Source: Bifidobacterium margollesii
GTDB taxonomy: Bacteria; Actinomycetota; Actinomycetes; Actinomycetales; Bifidobacteriaceae
Assembly (NCBI RefSeq): GCF_002860355.1
Contig: NZ_NMWU01000012.1
Span: 33,543 to 97,542 of the forward strand
Direction of reading: 5' to 3'
DNA length: 64,000 nt
Below are positions 19,318 to 31,120 of this stretch, in pieces. Position 1 is the first letter of the stretch; every line of letters starts with the position of its first letter. Below the pieces are notes generated by a model. It was not told where the DNA came from, did not search any database, and saw nothing but the letters and a program-made list of their open reading frames with translations. The translations under genes were made by a program, and so were the position numbers.

Positions 19318-19422
19318 CAATCTCCTTCTGATGATGGGAGATGGTATCTTGACAATCTCCATGTGAGGGAGCCTGATGCGCTCGCCGCTGGCTCCTTAGA
19401 CTCGCTGACGGATCCCGCTCCC

Positions 19423-19533
19423 GCTCCCGCTGGCGGGAGCTGTCAGGCGAAGCTTGACTGAGGGTGGTCGAATACTCTTGGACAATCTGCCTGGTCCCCA
19501 GACTGTGGGGGCGTAAGCTTGACTGAGGGTGGT
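19423..19533 (+). repeat. Double-hairpin repeat upstream of the AAA ATPase
   Basis: GCTCCCGCTGGCGGGAGC hairpin, GTCAGGCGAAGCTTGAC, then 'tgagggtggtcgaatactc', followed by a second 'gcttgactgagggtggtc' tail. The extension 'gagggtggtcga(a/g)tactc' is shared with the copy on the other side of the ATPase gene (20839-20893). Confidence 0.75.
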
Positions 19534-19597
19534 CTGACGCGGCGTTGAGTGTATGCCGATCGGTTATCTTTGCATACTCATACGGGTTTTCGTATGG

Positions 19598-19632
19598 TTT
19601 AGTAACTTTTAGTATTCTTTAGTAACTTTTAG
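19598..19632. repeat. Two 15-base direct repeats upstream of the AAA ATPase
   Basis: TTTAGTAACTTTTAG at 19598-19612 and 19618-19632, exactly 20 bases apart (two helical turns). Spacing of this kind is typical of paired protein-binding sites. Confidence 0.6.
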
Positions 19633-19676
19633 AAAAGTTTTATCATTGAAACGTCGTCGTGCTGAAGGAGGCCGCT

Positions 19677-20834
19677 ATGCGGAACGTGAGAAGAAACCCG
19701 TTCAAGCCAACTGCCGGGCATACGCCTCCTCTGCTCATCGGTAGGGATGATGACGTCGATGACTTTGTGGAGGGGCTCGATAACGGTCCGGGGGCGCCGT
19801 CTCGTTTGATGCGAGTCACTGGTGCGCGGGGAGTCGGCAAGACCGTGTTGCTTTCCGAATTCGCGAGCATAGCTCAGGAACGAGGATGGGAGGTCATTCG
19901 GGAATCGGCTTCCAAGGGGTTGGCGGCACGATTGGTGACCAGACTTCATCCGCAGGGCGATAAGGGCTCATATGGGTTTACGATCAGCCCGAGCTTCAAT
20001 CTGGCTGGCGTGGCTGGCGGGAGCTTGGGCGAGTTTCATTACGATTCCCCTCAGCAGATGCCGCTCACGCTTTCCGACGCCTTGCGATGCCGACTCGATG
20101 CGCTTGAAAAGAAGGATGCGGGCTTGCTGATCGAGATCGATGAGGCTCAGGCCGCGGATCGTGATGACATGATCGCCATTTCCAATGCGGCGCAGGAGAT
20201 GAACACCGAGAGCCGGGATTATGCTTTTGTCTTCGCGGGTCTGCCTTCCATGTCGTCGAAATGGCTGAACGATGAAGCGACTACGTTCATGCGCCGTGCT
20301 GATCCGCATGTGCTTGACGATGTTCCTCTTGACGATGTGGCTGACGCATTCGAGGATACGTTTCGCGCTTCCGGCATGGTGCTGGCGGGTGATGCGCTGC
20401 ATATGGCCGCAGAGGCCACGTACGGGTATCCATTCATGATCCAGCTTGTCGGGTACCACATCTGGAGAACCGCGATGCGGGAACATCCCGACAGCTCTGA
20501 GGTGACGGTGAGCGATGCCGAACGAGGCATAGCCAAGGCGCTGGCGCGATTGGGCGATACCGTGCATGGGCCGGAATTGGATAGTCTGTCGCCGGTGGAC
20601 AAGACCTATTTGCTGGCCATGGCGCAGGATGATGGCCCGTCTTCCACGTCGGAGATCGCCGAGCGAATGGGAAAGGGGCTGAGCTATGCGGGAACCTATC
20701 GCACTCGGCTTTTGGAGGCGCAGGTCATCGAAGAGTGCGGATACGGCAAGGTGGATTTCGCGATTCCCTATTTGCGCGAGTATCTGCGAGAGCATGCCGC
20801 ATTTGTGCGAATGAGCGCGGACGCTTCCGATTGA
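19677..20834 (+). CDS. ORC/AAA_16-type P-loop ATPase with C-terminal winged-helix region
   Basis: 385 residues. Walker A 'TGARGVGKTVLL', Walker B 'LLIEIDEAQAADRDDMIAI', sensor-1-like 'YAFVFAGLPSM' and an arginine-rich lid with 'DDVPLDDVADAFEDTF' place it with Orc1/Cdc6-like STAND/AAA ATPases. The last 90 residues ('TYLLAMAQDD...STSEIAERMG') look like a winged helix. ATG 19677 has AAGGAGG. Codon use is noticeably more A/T-tolerant than in the neighbours, and the gene is bracketed by two copies of the double-hairpin repeat, so it may be acquired. Function unknown; relatives are often found with mobile or defence genes, but no partner is visible here. Confidence 0.75.
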   Translation: MRNVRRNPFKPTAGHTPPLLIGRDDDVDDFVEGLDNGPGAPSRLMRVTGARGVGKTVLLSEFASIAQERGWEVIRESASKGLAARLVTRLHPQGDKGSYGFTISPSFNLAGVAGGSLGEFHYDSPQQMPLTLSDALRCRLDALEKKDAGLLIEIDEAQAADRDDMIAISNAAQEMNTESRDYAFVFAGLPSMSSKWLNDEATTFMRRADPHVLDDVPLDDVADAFEDTFRASGMVLAGDALHMAAEATYGYPFMIQLVGYHIWRTAMREHPDSSEVTVSDAERGIAKALARLGDTVHGPELDSLSPVDKTYLLAMAQDDGPSSTSEIAERMGKGLSYAGTYRTRLLEAQVIEECGYGKVDFAIPYLREYLREHAAFVRMSADASD

Positions 20835-20838
20835 AGCC

Positions 20839-20893
20839 GCTCCCGCCGGCGGGAGCTGTCAGGCATAGTCTGACTGGGGGTGGTCGAGTACTC
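20839..20893 (+). repeat. Double-hairpin repeat downstream of the AAA ATPase
   Basis: GCTCCCGCCGGCGGGAGC hairpin, GTCAGGCATAGTCTGAC, then 'tgggggtggtcgagtactc'. Closely matches the copy at 19423-19533, so the ATPase gene is flanked by like-oriented copies. Confidence 0.75.
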
Positions 20894-20902
20894 ATGAACA
20901 AT

Positions 20903-20949
20903 GACCGAGGGTGGTCGAGTACTCAAGTTTGGCTTGACCACCCTCGGTC
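20903..20949. terminator. Bidirectional hairpin between AAA ATPase and beta-galactosidase
   Basis: GACCGAGGGTGGTC and its perfect complement GACCACCCTCGGTC, 14-base arms with a 19-base loop, between two convergent genes. Built from the tail of the repeat family. Confidence 0.6.
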
Positions 20950-20988
20950 TGCCCTGCCCATGACAGGCAGCCCCATCAGGGCGCGTGC

Positions 20989-24332
<3,344 letters not shown>

Positions 24333-24502
24333 GAAAAAAGTAATACATGGGTTGCCGTCGCGCAACTTCGGGGAGAACGATTGTCGGAATCGTCGGCGAT
24401 TTCGGCCGGTGATCTCGGTGGGAATGCTTGGTATCTTGCTTGATCTTTTACCGTGATAACCAAATGTTTCCGGTTTCGAACACGCCGTATTACCAATATT
24501 TT

Positions 24503-24518
24503 AGTAATGAATTTTACT
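24503..24518. promoter_or_regulatory. Candidate LacI operator for the GPH permease
   Basis: AGTAAT-GAAT-TTTACT, one mismatch from the lacZ site, about 115 bases upstream of the permease start in an AT-rich promoter-like stretch. Confidence 0.5.
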
Positions 24519-24631
24519 TTAAATCAATAATGAAATACACTGACCGATATTGGATCAACGGATGATCCTTTGACAACATCCCCAGCCTCCGCAGCAATCC
24601 ACAGAACCGGAACCTACAGAAAAGAGCGACC

Positions 24632-26119
24632 ATGAAGCAAACAACGGATCAATCGACGCAAGGTCAAACCGGACAATCCGAAGGCGGGCGAACCGGCATC
24701 GGCCGCCGCCTCTGCTATGCCGTCGGCAACCTCGGGCAGGCGGCCTTCTACAACGCCCTCAGCACCTATTTCGTCGTCTACGTCACCAGCGCCATGTTCT
24801 CAGGCGTCGACAAAGCACTCGCCGCCAAACTCATCGGCATCATCACCGGTCTGATCGTGGTGATCCGCATCGCGGAGATCTTCATCGACCCGCTGCTCGG
24901 CAACCTCATCGACAACACCACCACACGATTCGGCCGCTTCCGCCCATGGCAGGTCATTGGCGGATGCACATCCGCCCTGCTGCTCATGCTCGTCTACACC
25001 GGCCTGTTCGGTCTGGTCAACGTGAGCGAGACATGGTTCGTCATCCTGTTCGTCATCGTGTTCATTGTGCTCGACGTGCTCTACTCGCTGCGAGACATCT
25101 CCTACTGGGGCATGATTCCCGCCCTGTCCGAGGACTCGCACGAGCGTAGCGTCTACACCGCACTCGGTTCGTTCACCGGCTCCATCGGCTACAACGGCAT
25201 CACCGTCGTCGTCATCCCGATCGTCACCTACTTCAGCTACGTGTTCACCGGATCCCGTGCGGAAAGCCAGAGCGGCTGGACCTCATTCGGCATCATCGTC
25301 GGACTGCTCGGCATCATCACCGCCCTCACCGTGGCCTTCGGTACCAAGGAGAACGAAAGCGCGTTGCGAGCCAAGGCGCAGAAGAACGGCAACCCGCTGC
25401 AGGCGTTCGCCGCGCTCGCGAAAAACGATCAGCTGCTGTGGGTGGCGCTGAGCTACCTGCTGTACGCCATCGCCAACGTGGCCACCACCGGCGTGCTGCT
25501 CTACCTGTTCAAGTTCGTGCTCGGCCAGCCGGCCGCGTTCTCCATCGCCGGCATCATCCCGATCATCACCGGTCTCATCGCCACTCCGCTCTACCCGGTG
25601 CTCAACCGCTACATTCCCCGCCGATACCTGTACATCGCCGGCATGGTCTTCATGATCGCCGGATACCTCACGTTCATCGTCGGCGCGCAGAACCTCACGA
25701 TGGTGATCGTGGCCCTGGTGCTGTTCTACATTCCCGGCACGTTCATCCAAATGACCGCCATTCTTTCGCTCACCGACTCCATCGAATACGGGCAGCTCAA
25801 AACCGGAAGCCGCAACGAGGCGGTCACGCTTTCCGTCCGTCCGATGCTCGACAAGATCGCCGGAGCGTTCTCCAACGGCATCGTCGGCTTCATCGCCGTG
25901 GCCGCCGGCATGGTCGGCACCGCCACCGCCGACGACATGACCGCCGCCAACATCCGCACCTTCAAGATGTTCGCCTTCTACACGCCGCTCGCGCTGATCG
26001 TCGCCAGCCTGCTCGTGTTCGTCTTCACCGTGAAGATCGACGAAACGATGCACGCGAAGATCGTCGAGGAACTCGAAGCCAAGCTTGCCGACGGCGAGAC
26101 CGAGGACGAGGAGGAGTGA
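24632..26119 (+). CDS. GPH-family glycoside:cation symporter, probable lactose/galactoside permease
   Basis: 495 residues with 12 predicted membrane segments. GPH hallmarks: 'NLGQAAFYNALSTYFVVYVT', 'DPLLGNLIDNTTTRFGRFRPW' (in part 'NTTTRFGRFRPW'), and 'SLTDSIEYGQLKTGSRNEAV' between segments. There is no C-terminal PTS EIIA-like domain (as in LacS); instead it ends in an acidic tail 'ADGETEDEEE'. Imports a galactoside with a cation, giving substrate to the divergent intracellular beta-galactosidase. Start ATG 24632 follows AAAAGAG. Exact sugar not determinable. Confidence 0.9.
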   Translation: MKQTTDQSTQGQTGQSEGGRTGIGRRLCYAVGNLGQAAFYNALSTYFVVYVTSAMFSGVDKALAAKLIGIITGLIVVIRIAEIFIDPLLGNLIDNTTTRFGRFRPWQVIGGCTSALLLMLVYTGLFGLVNVSETWFVILFVIVFIVLDVLYSLRDISYWGMIPALSEDSHERSVYTALGSFTGSIGYNGITVVVIPIVTYFSYVFTGSRAESQSGWTSFGIIVGLLGIITALTVAFGTKENESALRAKAQKNGNPLQAFAALAKNDQLLWVALSYLLYAIANVATTGVLLYLFKFVLGQPAAFSIAGIIPIITGLIATPLYPVLNRYIPRRYLYIAGMVFMIAGYLTFIVGAQNLTMVIVALVLFYIPGTFIQMTAILSLTDSIEYGQLKTGSRNEAVTLSVRPMLDKIAGAFSNGIVGFIAVAAGMVGTATADDMTAANIRTFKMFAFYTPLALIVASLLVFVFTVKIDETMHAKIVEELEAKLADGETEDEEE

Positions 26120-26333
26120 TGGCATCCACAGTCGAAGACGATGGAAACACGGCAATCCATCATCGGGGCATCATGCTTTCCTCAATCCCGTGTGGGACTG
26201 CTTCGGAATGTGTGCAACCGTTGTGGGGCCGATGATTTGGTGTATAGATTTCCTGTACCGGTGATTGAACCCCCATGCGTTCTTCGAATACAACCGGAAT
26301 CATCGAATTGATTCCAATGCAAAAGGAGGAACC

Positions 26334-27104
26334 ATGAAGAGCGGTCGGAATCTGATGATTGCGGGTGTCGCATCGGCTTTGGCTGTTTCCCTCATCCCTA
26401 TGATGCCATTTGCCGCGACCGCGGCGGAGACTTCGGATGATACTGCGGGACTGTCCTCGTCGGACAGCATCAGCATAGATAATGCCGTAAAAACCACGAC
26501 GAGCAATCTCAACGCCGTGTATAACGCGGTGTACGCGCAGACGTCGAATCCGAAATCACGTTCCGCGCAAAATAGAGTCGATCGTTCTGTGGATGCGTTG
26601 CATGCCTCTGACGCCGAATCCAATGCGCTGAAGAAGCAAGGAGCGGAGCAACTTGAAACCGTGCGTTCGATGTCTAAAGGAGACAGACCTCTCACTGTTG
26701 ATAAGGTGACTATCGTACAGGAGGGGAACGTGTCGGTGCAATCAAACAGCGGCGATTCGATGGTTGTCGCAACGGCTGATTTGCGCATCACTCGGCACAT
26801 CTTCGAAGATGACGTTGATTGGGAGGAAATCGTTCCTCATCGGTTCACTATCGATACGGAGAACAATACCGTCGTCAACATTCTTGCCGAAGATCAGAAC
26901 TGGCAGGATACTCAATCCACGAACGAGGCAGTGTCTTCGGAGAACAGGTCTTCTGATGAAGACGAATCAGGCAGCATCGATGATGAGTATGCGGCGTCCA
27001 ACGATTCGGATGCGCAGTTCAAAGAAGGGGAATCTCATTTATTTGAGCGGTCATTCCGCTCCGATTCGGAACAAGCCGTTTACGGCGATTACGGATCGCG
27101 GTAA
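26334..27104 (+). CDS. Secreted protein of unknown function, acidic C-terminus
   Basis: 256 residues. Not recognised. Clear signal peptide: 'MKSGRNLMIAGVASALAVSL' then 'PFAATAAETSDD' as the cleavage region. The mature part begins Ser/Asp-rich, has a helical middle ('NAVYNAVYAQTSN', 'ALKKQGAEQLETVRSM') and a beta-rich segment ('VDKVTIVQEGNVSVQSNSGD') that might be an NTF2-like or substrate-binding fold. The last 60 residues are strongly acidic. ATG 26334 has AAAGGAGG. It leads a same-strand run with a lipoprotein and a two-component pair, so it may be part of an envelope-stress or sensing module. Codon use is more AT-tolerant than in housekeeping neighbours. Confidence 0.7.
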   Translation: MKSGRNLMIAGVASALAVSLIPMMPFAATAAETSDDTAGLSSSDSISIDNAVKTTTSNLNAVYNAVYAQTSNPKSRSAQNRVDRSVDALHASDAESNALKKQGAEQLETVRSMSKGDRPLTVDKVTIVQEGNVSVQSNSGDSMVVATADLRITRHIFEDDVDWEEIVPHRFTIDTENNTVVNILAEDQNWQDTQSTNEAVSSENRSSDEDESGSIDDEYAASNDSDAQFKEGESHLFERSFRSDSEQAVYGDYGSR

Positions 27105-27150
27105 AAAGCAGTGGTTCGGTCATCTGGTGTGATCCGATAAGAGCGGATCG

Positions 27151-27633
27151 ATGATGGTTCGAAGGATGTCGTCCCTGTTGCTGACCGTGCTGATGGTTGC
27201 GGCGTGTTCCGCGTGTTCCAGCGGCATTGGGTTTGCCAGGTGCGGCGCAGGGGCGCGCACGCCGGATATGGCGGTGACCATGCTGATGGAATCCGTACGC
27301 GACGGCGATATCCATAAGGCCTGCGTGGTTTCCGATTTGAATGAGAGCGATGAGGACCTTCGGAGGGCCGTGACGAAGATGCGTCGCATGCTTCATCGTC
27401 TGGGAGGTTTCGATGCCGTCGAGATCGATGTGGTTCCTTGGCTGCAGGAGGGGGCGATCTATCATGTGGCGGTGTACCGAAAGGCCGATGCCGGGAAATT
27501 CAACGCCGATTCGGTGTTGAGCTCGGCTTTGGACTTCGATGTGACGGCGGAAACCGCATCCGGATATCGCGTGTTGCTGCGATATGCGGATATATCGTTG
27601 ACCTCCATTGAGCCGGATCCATGGGGAGCGTGA
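27151..27633 (+). CDS. Small lipoprotein of unknown function
   Basis: 160 residues. The N-terminus 'SLLLTVLMVAACSACSSG' is a type II signal peptide with lipobox VAAC, so it should be anchored to the outer face of the membrane. The mature domain ('MAVTMLMESVRDGDIHKACV' onward) looks like a small alpha/beta fold of the NTF2/DUF4878 kind, but I do not recognise a family firmly. Several ATGs are possible (27151, 27154, 27166). The response-regulator gene starts 3 bases after the stop, so the two are surely co-transcribed; a sensory or accessory role for the kinase is a reasonable guess. Confidence 0.68.
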   Translation: MMVRRMSSLLLTVLMVAACSACSSGIGFARCGAGARTPDMAVTMLMESVRDGDIHKACVVSDLNESDEDLRRAVTKMRRMLHRLGGFDAVEIDVVPWLQEGAIYHVAVYRKADAGKFNADSVLSSALDFDVTAETASGYRVLLRYADISLTSIEPDPWGA

Positions 27634-27636
27634 TAT

Positions 27637-28347
27637 ATGAGGCTTGATGGACTCGTGCCGATGGGTGCCAGCGACAAGGCCGGCGAAGCCATCACCGTGG
27701 GCATCGTCGATAACGATGTGCTGTCACGCAAGGCGATGAAGACGATCATCGGCCGTGTTTCGAGAGGCTTCCATGTGGTGTGGGACGTTTCCACGGGTGC
27801 CGAAGCGTTGCATCGTTGTCTGTACACAGACAAAGTCCCCGACGTGCTGTTGGTGGACATGTCTCTTGCCGACGGCGACGGATGCCAGATCTGCCGGGAG
27901 CTTCGCAGGCGATCCGAGTCCATCGGCCTACTTGCCGTAACATCATATGATCCCCGCGTGTATCGTGGCCGGGCTCGTGAGTCGGGGGCACAGGGATTAC
28001 TGACCAAGGATGCGCTGCTCGCGAATATCGCCGATGCCATTCGGAGCGTCGTGACAGGCGGCGTGTATCCCGCAGATTCCGGATTCATGACGCCGAGGGA
28101 ATCTTATGCCGTCCTGAATTCCCCCGAAGGTGGTTCACTCGATGTCGAGCTGACCTCTCGCGAAGTCGAGGTGCTTCGCCTGTATGCCGAGCATCATACG
28201 ACCCCGCAGATTGCCAGGATGCTTGGCATTGGCGAAGGCACCGTATATGTATACACGCATAGGGCGGTTGGCAAGCTGCATGTGAAGAATCGAGAGCAGG
28301 CCATCACCATTTGCAAGCGACGAAATCTGTTCAACCATGTCTTGTAG
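27637..28347 (+). CDS. NarL/LuxR-type response regulator
   Basis: 236 residues. Receiver domain: 'VGIVDNDVLSRKAMKTII' with the acidic pocket, phospho-acceptor Asp in 'VLLVDMSLADGDG', the switch 'LLAVTSYD' and Lys in 'GLLTKDALL'. Output domain: LuxR helix-turn-helix 'ELTSREVEVLRLYAEHHTTP' and 'IGEGTVYVYTHRAVGKLHVK'. Cytoplasmic DNA-binding regulator, partner of the kinase starting 25 bases downstream. The receiver is slightly divergent ('DNDV' instead of 'DDH/DDQ'), but all catalytic positions are present. Targets unknown; the upstream lipoprotein/secreted genes are obvious candidates. Confidence 0.92.
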   Translation: MRLDGLVPMGASDKAGEAITVGIVDNDVLSRKAMKTIIGRVSRGFHVVWDVSTGAEALHRCLYTDKVPDVLLVDMSLADGDGCQICRELRRRSESIGLLAVTSYDPRVYRGRARESGAQGLLTKDALLANIADAIRSVVTGGVYPADSGFMTPRESYAVLNSPEGGSLDVELTSREVEVLRLYAEHHTTPQIARMLGIGEGTVYVYTHRAVGKLHVKNREQAITICKRRNLFNHVL

Positions 28348-28372
28348 GAAATACCGTGATAAAGGCGATGCG

Positions 28373-29611
28373 ATGATGAGATCAGTGCGATCGATACGTG
28401 ATGCCCTGGCTTGGCCTACTGGCTTGGCTCGACTGCTCGTTCGACTTCCTTGGCGCATGTGGGTCGGGATCGGAGCGGTCGGATGCGTAGGCATATCCAT
28501 TTTCGAGATGACGGTGTTACACGGTTATGATCAGCTTCGGATCGGTGTCATTGTCGAACTGGGTCTATATGCGATGGCGGCGATGGCCTTGCCGTTCGTT
28601 CCCCGTGTCTCTGGATGGTTCGTGGGATCGCTGTGGTTCGTCGGTTCGTTCAACGCCGTGGTGGACAGTCCATGGTCTCCGATGCTGTTGGTATGGCTGT
28701 CGGCGCTGACGATTTCACATCGGCATGCGGTTGAAGGGGTGCCCTTTGCGGTGCTGGCACTTTCCGGCAGCGTCGTTCAGGCCGTGCGTTCCAGCGATTA
28801 CGATACCTACACCACGCCCGCTCTGACAGCTATGATCGGCATCATGGTGGCGATGGTGTTCATCGGATCGTCACTGTACTGGAATACTCGCAATCGCAAG
28901 GTGGTTCGGGCTCTGGATGATCGTCTTGAACGGGAACGGGCGGCCCTTCGCATCCATGATTCGATCTCCAATGATCTGGCGTATCTTATCATGCGCATCG
29001 ATCAGTCGACGACAACGAATGAGGCGATGAATGATAGAGCTCCTGAAGCGTTGTCGGATCTGCGGGAGGTTGCTGTGACGGCGCTGAATCACACCTATGA
29101 GGTCATTGACGCATTGGAGGATGATGCGAGGTCCGGGAATTCTTCCGGGGTCTTCGCCGGAACCGTTGACGATGTCGGCGATGCGGTGAGGGGCGCGGAT
29201 CTTGGGAAATCGTTGTGGTTGATCGTCGAGAACGGCGATGGTCGCTTGCATTCCTTGGGATTCCGAGGCGATTCGTGGTTGGATGATTCGGGCGTCGTGC
29301 GAATCGGAAGGAATCAGCGGACTTTGGTCGAATCATTCGTCGCCGAGGTCTATGGCAATATCGCTCGTCATGCCTCTCCTGAGGGAGGATATGCGGTGCG
29401 CATCTGCGTGAAGGACGATGAACTTGTCGTGACGGTGAGCGACAGGCCCAAGGATGATTCCGGCGATTCCTCCGTCGTGATTGCCCGTTCCGGTCGGGGA
29501 ATGCGAAGTCATGAAGCGCTGTTCCGATCTCAGGGCGGTTCCCTGACCGTGGATTCGCGTGATGGATTCTGGGCGATGACCGCTGTGATTCCGTTGCGAT
29601 CATTGGGGTGA
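28373..29611 (+). CDS. Sensor histidine kinase, HisKA_3-type
   Basis: 412 residues. The first 170 residues hold about five to six membrane segments ('MWVGIGAVGCVGISIFEMTV', 'LTAMIGIMVAMVFIGSSLYW') with little extracellular sequence. Then a dimerisation helix with the phospho-acceptor His in 'RAALRIHDSISNDLAYLIMR', and an HATPase domain with N-box 'EVYGNIARHASPEGGYAV' and G-box 'SGRGMRSHEALFRSQGG'. The D-box region is weak ('VTVSDRPKDDSG'). ATG 28373 is preferred to earlier codons overlapping the regulator because AAAGG lies before it. Works with the adjacent NarL-type regulator. Confidence 0.88.
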   Translation: MMRSVRSIRDALAWPTGLARLLVRLPWRMWVGIGAVGCVGISIFEMTVLHGYDQLRIGVIVELGLYAMAAMALPFVPRVSGWFVGSLWFVGSFNAVVDSPWSPMLLVWLSALTISHRHAVEGVPFAVLALSGSVVQAVRSSDYDTYTTPALTAMIGIMVAMVFIGSSLYWNTRNRKVVRALDDRLERERAALRIHDSISNDLAYLIMRIDQSTTTNEAMNDRAPEALSDLREVAVTALNHTYEVIDALEDDARSGNSSGVFAGTVDDVGDAVRGADLGKSLWLIVENGDGRLHSLGFRGDSWLDDSGVVRIGRNQRTLVESFVAEVYGNIARHASPEGGYAVRICVKDDELVVTVSDRPKDDSGDSSVVIARSGRGMRSHEALFRSQGGSLTVDSRDGFWAMTAVIPLRSLG

Positions 29612-30040
29612 CGTTTAGGTCCGTGGGCTGCGTCGGCGTACCGGGCGGATCTTCCGACACGCCGGATGTCGGGGAGGGTGGTATTGTTTGAGCCATGACG
29701 TTCTTTTCATGTTGTTGTCGCTAACCGCCGCCCCGAGGCACGATAGGTGCCGGGCGCTGGTCAGTGACGCATAACTTGAAATAGGACGAATTTCTCACCG
29801 CCATTCGGCGTGAAATCCAATCGGTGATCAAACATCATGATCCATTGTCGATCCTGATGGCATGCCCGACCGAATATCTCGCAGGGCGATCATCATCCAA
29901 ACCCGAAACCAGCATCGGGTATCGTCTCATTTCAGTACTGCACAGCCGATCGGCGCCCACGGGGAAGCGGCGAACGATCGCAGCAATCGCAAGGAACGCA
30001 GGCAGTACGAAACAACCATCCGCAACCGGAGGAATGAGAC
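29612..30040. other. Long leader/intergenic region upstream of cystathionine beta-synthase
   Basis: 429 bases with no gene. It contains a compact structured element at 29717-29768 and then about 270 bases of apparently unstructured leader before the cbs ribosome site. A long leader before sulfur genes is suggestive of RNA-based control. Confidence 0.5.
29717..29768 (+). promoter_or_regulatory. Predicted three-tier stem-loop in the cbs leader, unassigned
   Basis: Outer stem GTCGCT/AGTGAC, middle stem CGCCC/GGGCG, apical GGCAC-gata-GTGCC. The nested pairing over 52 bases is hard to get by chance and sits upstream of methionine/cysteine genes, so a SAM-type or other metabolite-binding RNA is possible. 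I do not see the conserved core of SAM-I, SAM-IV or SAM-VI, so the class is open. Confidence 0.35.
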
Positions 30041-31051
30041 ATGACCATCGCCAACTCCATCACCGAACTCGTCGGCAACACCCCGCTCGTCAAGCTCAAC
30101 CATGTGACCGACGGCATCGACGCCACCATCGCCGTGAAAGTGGAGTACATGAACCCCGGCGGCTCCTCCAAGGACCGCATCGCCGCCCGCATCGTCGACG
30201 CGGCCGAGAAATCCGGTCAGCTCAAGCCCGGCGGCACCATCGTCGAACCCACCAGCGGCAACACCGGCGTAGGACTGGCATTGGTCGCCCAGCAGCGCGG
30301 ATACCGCGCGATCTTCACCGTGCCCGACAAGGTCTCCGAAGACAAGCGCGCCGTGCTGCGCGCCTACGGCGCCGAAGTCATCGTCACCCCCACCGACGCC
30401 GGCCCCGGCGACCCGCGCTCCTACTACGACGTGTCCGACCGTCTCGCCCGGGAGATCCCCGGCGCGTTCAAACCCAACCAGTACGACAATCCCAACGGCC
30501 CCTTAAGCCACTACTACACGACCGGGCCGGAGATCTGGGAGCAGACCGACCACCAGGTGACCCACTACGTGGCCGGCATCGGCACTGGCGGCACGATCTC
30601 CGGAGCGGGCAAGTACCTCAAGGAGGTCTCCGACGGGGCTGTGACCGTGGTCGGCTCCGATCCCGAGGGCTCGATCTACTCGGCCGACGATCCGGCCGAA
30701 GTGCATCAGTACAAGATCGAAGGCGTGGGCGAGGACTTCTTCCCCAAGGCCTATGATCCGAGCGTGGTCGACGAGATCGTGAAGGTGAACGACGCCGACG
30801 CCTTCGAAATGACCCGCCGTCTCGCCGCCGAGGAAGGACTGCTGGTGGGCGGCTCCTCCGGCATGGCCGTGGTTTCCGCGCTGCGGTACGCTCGCGAGCA
30901 CCAGCTCGGCAAGGACGCGGTGGTGGTGGTGCTGCTGCCCGACTCCGGCCGAAGCTACCTCGGCAAGATCTTCAACGACCAGTGGATGATCGACAACGGC
31001 TTCGAAGACGTCGTCAAGCGCACCTCGCGTCCTTCGATCATCCCCGAGTGA
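30041..31051 (+). CDS. cbs: Cystathionine beta-synthase (catalytic core only)
   Basis: 336 residues. Fold-type II PLP enzyme: Lys in 'MNPGGSSKDRIAARIV', phosphate-binding loop 'EPTSGNTGVGLAL', 'GIGTGGTISGAGKYL'. The segment 'VVGSDPEGSIYSADDP' is typical of actinobacterial CBS rather than O-acetylserine sulfhydrylase, and the next gene handles cystathionine, so homocysteine plus serine to cystathionine is the preferred reaction. It lacks the C-terminal CBS-domain pair found in mycobacterial and human enzymes, so no SAM-binding module. ATG 30041 is behind GGAGG. Cysteine synthase activity remains possible. Confidence 0.85.
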   Translation: MTIANSITELVGNTPLVKLNHVTDGIDATIAVKVEYMNPGGSSKDRIAARIVDAAEKSGQLKPGGTIVEPTSGNTGVGLALVAQQRGYRAIFTVPDKVSEDKRAVLRAYGAEVIVTPTDAGPGDPRSYYDVSDRLAREIPGAFKPNQYDNPNGPLSHYYTTGPEIWEQTDHQVTHYVAGIGTGGTISGAGKYLKEVSDGAVTVVGSDPEGSIYSADDPAEVHQYKIEGVGEDFFPKAYDPSVVDEIVKVNDADAFEMTRRLAAEEGLLVGGSSGMAVVSALRYAREHQLGKDAVVVVLLPDSGRSYLGKIFNDQWMIDNGFEDVVKRTSRPSIIPE

Positions 31052-31120
31052 TCCTGCCGCCCATCACCATACGATTCAATCAACCTCATAAATTTCATCG
31101 CATATAGCTAAGGAGCCATC

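Larger units (their letters stand above)
19318..19676. other. Intergenic region upstream of the AAA ATPase
   Basis: 359 bases with no gene. The first 200 bases carry repeat fragments; the last 80 are AT-rich and contain two direct repeats and the ATPase leader. Confidence 0.5.

Noticed and set aside
29717-29768. Firm assignment as a SAM riboswitch
   Set aside because: The expected conserved cores are not visible; kept only as an unassigned structured element.
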